This document shows positions 6,265 to 8,664 of a stretch of 8,664 bases of DNA, one piece after another. How positions within the stretch are numbered: position 1 is the stretch's first letter; each line of letters starts with the position of its first letter. A model generated the notes under the pieces. It did no database searches, had not been told where the DNA came from, and was given only the letters and a program-made list of their open reading frames with translations. This DNA is from Desulfonatronospira sp. (lineage in GTDB: Bacteria; Desulfobacterota; Desulfovibrionia; Desulfovibrionales; Desulfonatronovibrionaceae): the NCBI GenBank assembly GCA_003563255.1, contig PWSL01000374.1:1-8664 (forward strand), written 5' to 3'. The position numbers were made by a program, and so were the translations under genes.

Positions 6265-7275
6265 ATGATTTTTAGAACCGAGCTGGCGATTGATCTGGGT
6301 ACGGCTAATACCTTGATATACAGACGTGGAGACGGCATTGTTCTGAATGAACCCTCAGTCATACTGCTGGATAAACGCCGCAGAGAGATTCTTGCTGTAG
6401 GAGATACAGCCAGGGAATTTTCTGGGCGAACCCACCCCAATGCCATTTCAATGAAGGCCTTAAGCAAAGGAGTAATATCAGATTTTGAGGTAACTCAAAT
6501 AATGATCGACTACTTTATACGTAAGTCATTGCCTAAAAAACGTCTTTTCAAACCACTTATTATCATAGGGGTTCCATTAGGAATAACCCAGCTGGATAAA
6601 CGTGCAATCACTGAAGCAGCCTGGTTGATAGGGGCCAAAAAAGTCAGGCTTGTGAATGAACTGATGGCAGCAGCCATAGGTGCCGGATTACCAACCGATA
6701 AAGCTGAAGGCAATATGATTGTAGATATTGGAGGCGGAACTACAGAGGTTGGGGTAATATCCTTATCGTCTTTAGTTCTTTTCAAGTCGGTAAAAGTAGC
6801 AGGAGATGAGATCAATGAAACAATTCAGAGGTATATTCATGATAAACATCGTCTGTCGATTGGTGAACTTATGTCTGAAAAAATAAAATGTAATATAGGA
6901 AGTGCTATACCTGTTAATGATGATTTATCCATGGACGTTAAAGGAAAATGTCTTATAAAGGGCACTCCTAAGAACATTACTCTACATAGCTATGAAATTA
7001 CAGATGCTATTCAGAATTCTTTGGATACCATTGTTCGGAGTATAATAGAAGTGTTGTCAATCACGCCTCCCAGCATAGCAGGTGATATTTTAAAAAATGG
7101 TATATATTTAACTGGTGGTGGTTCTTTGCTCAACGGAATGAGCGATTTCATTACCCAGCATACATCAATAGAAGTTATAATAGATGCTGATCCTTTAACT
7201 ACGGTTGTGCGTGGTGCCGGAATGATTCTTGATAATCAAGACATTTTTGAGGACGCTTTTTTTGATAATACCTGA
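6265..7275 (+). CDS. MreB-family actin-like protein, orphan and divergent
   Basis: This 336-residue protein of the actin/Hsp70 fold is clearly MreB/Mbl-like. Phosphate-1 loop DLGTANTLIY is at 10-19, followed by GIVLNEPSV (24-32). The connecting motif reads NELMAAAIGAGLP (131-143), phosphate-2 VDIGGGTTEVGVISL is at 153-167, and the adenosine motif LTGGGSLLNG is at 282-291. MreB polymerises with ATP on the inner membrane to guide cell-wall synthesis. Differences from the E. coli protein as I recall it: the N-terminus before the core is very short (MIFRTE), so the membrane-binding helix is reduced, and the usual EEPMAAA reads NELMAAA, changing one acidic residue and the proline. The start is supported by AAAGGG 7-8 bases upstream of the ATG. 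There is no mreC or mreD next to it; a coiled-coil gene faces it. Its codon use is more AT-rich than that of cydDC. It may be a specialised paralogue rather than the housekeeping MreB. Confidence 0.93.
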   Translation: MIFRTELAIDLGTANTLIYRRGDGIVLNEPSVILLDKRRREILAVGDTAREFSGRTHPNAISMKALSKGVISDFEVTQIMIDYFIRKSLPKKRLFKPLIIIGVPLGITQLDKRAITEAAWLIGAKKVRLVNELMAAAIGAGLPTDKAEGNMIVDIGGGTTEVGVISLSSLVLFKSVKVAGDEINETIQRYIHDKHRLSIGELMSEKIKCNIGSAIPVNDDLSMDVKGKCLIKGTPKNITLHSYEITDAIQNSLDTIVRSIIEVLSITPPSIAGDILKNGIYLTGGGSLLNGMSDFITQHTSIEVIIDADPLTTVVRGAGMILDNQDIFEDAFFDNT

Positions 7276-7285
7276 CTCAAAATTT

Positions 7286-7330
7286 GTACCTGTTTAGCGC
7301 TTTGTCACATGCAAAGCGCTAAACAGATAC
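7286..7330. repeat. Perfect 15-bp hairpin between convergent genes
   Basis: CTGTTTAGCGCTTTG (7290-7304) pairs perfectly with CAAAGCGCTAAACAG (7312-7326) around the loop tcacatg. After one mismatch, three further pairs (GTA/TAC) extend it. It begins 15 bases after the MreB-like stop and could end transcription there, but no T-run follows on the plus strand and only a weak one (aaatttt) lies beyond it on the minus strand. It consists of two opposed copies of the 16-bp motif GTATCTGTTTAGCGCT found elsewhere nearby. Confidence 0.75.
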
Positions 7331-7339
7331 CCCATAACT

Positions 7340-7470
7340 GATTGTCCCTCCCAGTAAGATGTGACTGCAAAAATGATTTTTTTAGTCACATCAAAGCATG
7401 GGGCAGGCAGTACGGGAAACAACTTGAGCATCATTTTGTGCTCAAAACGACTCATTATTCTGGGACAATC
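7340..7470. repeat. Nested inverted repeats between the convergent genes
   Basis: The outermost pair is GATTGTCCC (7340-7348) with GGGACAATC (7462-7470). Inside it lie GATGTGACT (7358-7366) with AGTCACATC (7384-7392), whose loop is itself A-run/T-run paired, and TTGAGCA/TGCTCAA (from about 7424). The segment overlaps D-type copy 4. Confidence 0.6.
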
Positions 7471-7510
7471 ACGCCTCAGGCGTGAAGGAAAAGCCAGTCC
7501 CCTTGCTACC
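7393..7510. repeat. D-type REP-like repeat, copy 4 (altered)
   Basis: The left end is aaagcatggggcaggca and the right end is aaaagccagtccccttgctacc. The core (cgggaaacaacttgagcatcattttg ... gactcatt) matches copy 5. In copy 5 the right stem strand follows ggacaa; here that place is taken by the hairpin TCACGCC-tca-GGCGTGA (7469-7485), so the original stem is lost. Confidence 0.7.
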
Positions 7511-7515
7511 TGCTA

Positions 7516-8046
7516 AGCGCAAAACAAATACTTTTATCCAAATTTTCCTGTTAAACGTTCCAGAGAGTCTTCATACTCTATCAGTTTATATTCTCTGTAG
7601 TTTTCATGAATCTTTTTGCTCATTTCGGGCAATTCTGTAATAATCTGCTGTACAGTTTTTACCAGCGCCCCATACCTTACCCAATATTGATCTTGCAGTT
7701 GCATTAATCTATCAAAAGAATCTTCAAGTTCTTTATAATCTTCGTTTAAATCTTTATATTCGATATAAAGCTCTTTTAACTTATTTGCAAGTTGTTCGTT
7801 TCTTGCACGAAGAGTATTGTTTTCTTCAACAAGTGAATCATATTTTTCGATATATTTTTTTCTAACAGTTTTAAGTTCATTCAACTTTTTGCGTAATTTA
7901 TTTTCTGTGCTTACGTCTCTATAAGAAACTGGTATCGTGCGGTCTTGAGGCATTTCCCAGGGCACATCTCCAAATGTATTACGATTTTTCATTATTATCC
8001 CCTTTTGTTCATTTTTACCTTTCAAGTTATGTATCTGTTTAGCGCT
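7516..8046. repeat. Imperfect 16-bp inverted repeats bracketing the coiled-coil gene
   Basis: AGCGCAAAACAAATAC (7516-7531) lies 2 bases beyond the stop of the coiled-coil gene. GTATCTGTTTAGCGCT (8031-8046) lies 38 bases upstream of its start, in opposite orientation, with 14 of 16 positions matching. Further copies of the motif are at 7286-7301, 7315-7330 and 8231-8246 (one base changed). These sequences also resemble the outermost ends of D-type repeats (ggctaaactgtta). Confidence 0.6.
7534..7992 (-). CDS. Small coiled-coil protein of unknown function
   Basis: This 152-residue protein has a short polar N-terminal tail (MKNRNTFGDVPWEMPQDRTI), then a long, highly charged helical stretch of about residues 28-105 with heptad-like spacing of Leu, Val, Ile and Tyr. 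A second helical part with more hydrophobics follows (about 106-148, WVRYGALVKTVQQIITELPEM). There is no signal peptide, membrane segment or known domain. The start at 7992 is chosen because AAGGGG (complement at 7999-8004) sits 6 bases upstream; a longer in-frame start at 8055 lacks this support and would run through a repeat motif. Its codons are the most AT-rich in the window. It is convergent with the MreB-like gene, so a structural or adaptor role for that filament is a reasonable guess but unproven. Coiled coils give weak and misleading homology, so I propose no family. Confidence 0.8.
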   Translation of the reverse strand: MKNRNTFGDVPWEMPQDRTIPVSYRDVSTENKLRKKLNELKTVRKKYIEKYDSLVEENNTLRARNEQLANKLKELYIEYKDLNEDYKELEDSFDRLMQLQDQYWVRYGALVKTVQQIITELPEMSKKIHENYREYKLIEYEDSLERLTGKFG

Positions 8047-8183
8047 CTTAATCATTATGTCTAAACTGTTATGTAATTGGAAAAGGTTTCTATCTGATTA
8101 CGCAATACATTTAAGTAAGCATGAAAAAAACAAAACCAACTTAACTACCTGAAATCATTAACCATAAATTTAACCCCCCGTAA

Positions 8184-8198
8184 ATATGGAAACCATAT
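8184..8198. repeat. Short hairpin ATATGG-aaa-CCATAT
   Basis: A 6-bp stem with a 3-nt loop lies near the expected transcription start of the candidate minus-strand promoter for the coiled-coil gene. It is another member of the 3-nt-loop hairpin class, though a stem this short can arise by chance. Confidence 0.35.
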
Positions 8199-8223
8199 CA
8201 TCAAACTTTGAGATAATTGTCAA
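8195..8223 (-). promoter_or_regulatory. Candidate sigma-70 promoter for the coiled-coil gene
   Basis: On the minus strand, a perfect TTGACA (complement at 8218-8223) is followed after 17 bases by TGATAT (complement at 8195-8200). The -10 matches the consensus at only three positions. Transcription from here would give a leader of roughly 195 bases containing the 16-bp motif at 8031-8046. No other gene starts to the left on this strand until the coiled-coil gene. Confidence 0.4.
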
Positions 8224-8230
8224 CAAAAAA

Positions 8231-8362
8231 GTATCTGTTTAGTGCTTTTCAGGGAAGCTGGGGACAGGCACTCCGGGAACCACTTGAGCATCAATTTGGG
8301 AAAAAAAGACTCATTTTCTAGGACAAGTGGGTCCCGGAAGAGCCAGTCCCCATGCCACATCC
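8231..8362. repeat. 16-bp motif plus D-type REP-like repeat, copy 5
   Basis: The segment begins with GTATCTGTTTAGTGCT (8231-8246), then ggaagctggggacaggca, and ends with agagccagtccccatgccacat. The inner stem pairs TCCGGGAACCACTTG (8272-8286) with CAAGTGGGTCCCGGA (8324-8338), with one mismatch in 15. The stem sequence is unrelated to those of copies 1-3, yet the outer ends are conserved. Confidence 0.8.
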
Positions 8363-8392
8363 TTTCACATGGGTTGCGGACTCAGTCCACTC

Positions 8393-8424
8393 TAACCACG
8401 CAAAGCGCGTGGTTCGCGTGGTTA
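8393..8424. repeat. Hairpin with duplicated right arm
   Basis: AACCACGC (8394-8401) can pair with either of two tandem GCGTGGTT copies (8407-8414 or 8416-8423), giving two mutually exclusive stems; the outer one gains an extra T-A pair (8393 with 8424). It lies in sequence between repeats, with no gene nearby. Confidence 0.6.
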
Positions 8425-8441
8425 ATCCTGCCTGTCACTTA

Positions 8442-8545
8442 CAGGGGGATGCCGAAACCGGCCCGGGAACAGTCCCCGCGACACCTTTTCTGCATAAATA
8501 CAAAAATTACAGACGCGAAGTTTTGTGAACCTGCACAGATATTAC
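8442..8545. repeat. Partial copy of the 178-bp MITE interior
   Basis: This matches 5836-5938 with about six differences, including one inserted base, over about 103 positions. The left terminal repeat is degraded (gtcacttacaggggg where GTAACCATTCAGGGGG is expected), and the right half is missing because a different element begins exactly at 8546. It appears to be an older MITE copy interrupted by another insertion. Confidence 0.8.
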
Positions 8546-8664
8546 GTAACTATTCAGGGGGTGCCAGCAATCGCCACCGAGAATAGACTTGAGGCGTACT
8601 CCCCTAACAGTGAGCGGCAGAGCCGCCCGTGTGCAACGAAGTTGCCCGTGCCAAAAAGATCTTC
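8546..8664. mobile_element. Second copy of the 2185-type element, cut by the window end
   Basis: It begins GTAACTATTCAGGGGG (8546-8561) and matches 2185-2268 closely, including the GCGGC-aga-GCCGC hairpin (8614-8626). It then goes straight to GCAAC-gaa-GTTGC (8633-8645) and the gtgccaaaaa sequence. It lacks the two hairpin-rich blocks present in the first copy (about 2269-2330 and 2346-2410). The right end is outside the window. Confidence 0.7.

Noticed and set aside
6265..7275. MamK-type magnetosome actin
   Set aside because: The phosphate-1 loop (DLGTANTLIY), connecting motif and overall sequence follow MreB, and no other mam-type genes are present.
2853..8362. CRISPR array
   Set aside because: The repeats are long, few and unevenly spaced, with genes between them; there are no regular spacers and no cas genes.
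8242..8586. 114-codon open frame at the right end
   Set aside because: It reads through D-type copy 5, the duplicated-arm hairpin and two mobile-element fragments; the product is repeat translation.
1..8664. tRNA, rRNA or riboswitch
   Set aside because: No tRNA-like cloverleaf, TTC-loop signature or familiar riboswitch core was noticed on either strand by eye; a covariance search was not possible.

Overview
The window looks like a chromosomal segment from a deltaproteobacterium, most plausibly a Desulfovibrionales-like sulfate reducer (Desulfobacterota). The argument rests on three things: a cydD-cydC pair with GC-rich codon use, a MucR/Ros-type zinc-finger regulator with the spacing I associate with that group, and dispersed repeats built around ggggacaggc / agccagtcccc. 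The assignment is an inference from gene content; there is no rRNA or other taxonomic marker here.

Layout. Positions 1-2183 hold the 3' part of cydD and a complete cydC, coupled by an ATGA overlap; together they encode the heterodimeric ABC exporter needed for cytochrome bd maturation. Positions 2184-3302 are about 1.1 kb of non-coding repeats. A MucR-family regulator (3303-3719, +) faces a short-chain dehydrogenase (3875-4612, -), with a hairpin between them. Positions 4613-5055 hold repeats and the SDR promoter region. An unrecognised 147-residue protein (5056-5499, +) lies between two copies of the same hairpin repeat. Positions 5500-6264 hold more repeats, including a 178-bp miniature transposable element with perfect 16-bp ends and an 8-bp target duplication. 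The last genes are an AT-rich, convergent pair: a stand-alone MreB-family actin-like protein (6265-7275, +) and a small coiled-coil protein (7534-7992, -). Repeats continue to the end of the window.

At least four repeat classes are mixed together. (1) IS66-like miniature elements have ends reading GTAACCATTCAGGGGG. (2) A five-copy REP-like family, called 'D' here, has conserved outer ends (ggggacaggc ... agccagtcccc); in the four clearest copies the inner stem changes sequence but keeps its pairing. (3) Short hairpins, mostly with 3-nt loops, include four copies of TCACGCC-N3-GGCGTGA placed inside different host repeats. (4) A 16-bp motif, GTATCTGTTTAGCGCT, brackets the coiled-coil gene. No transposase is encoded here, so all of these must be mobilised in trans or be fossils.

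Functionally, only cydDC is an evident operon. The orphan MreB-like gene and its coiled-coil neighbour form the best candidate for an undescribed system: an actin-like filament with a possible partner. The evidence for that link is only proximity, shared AT-rich composition and isolation from mreCD-type genes.
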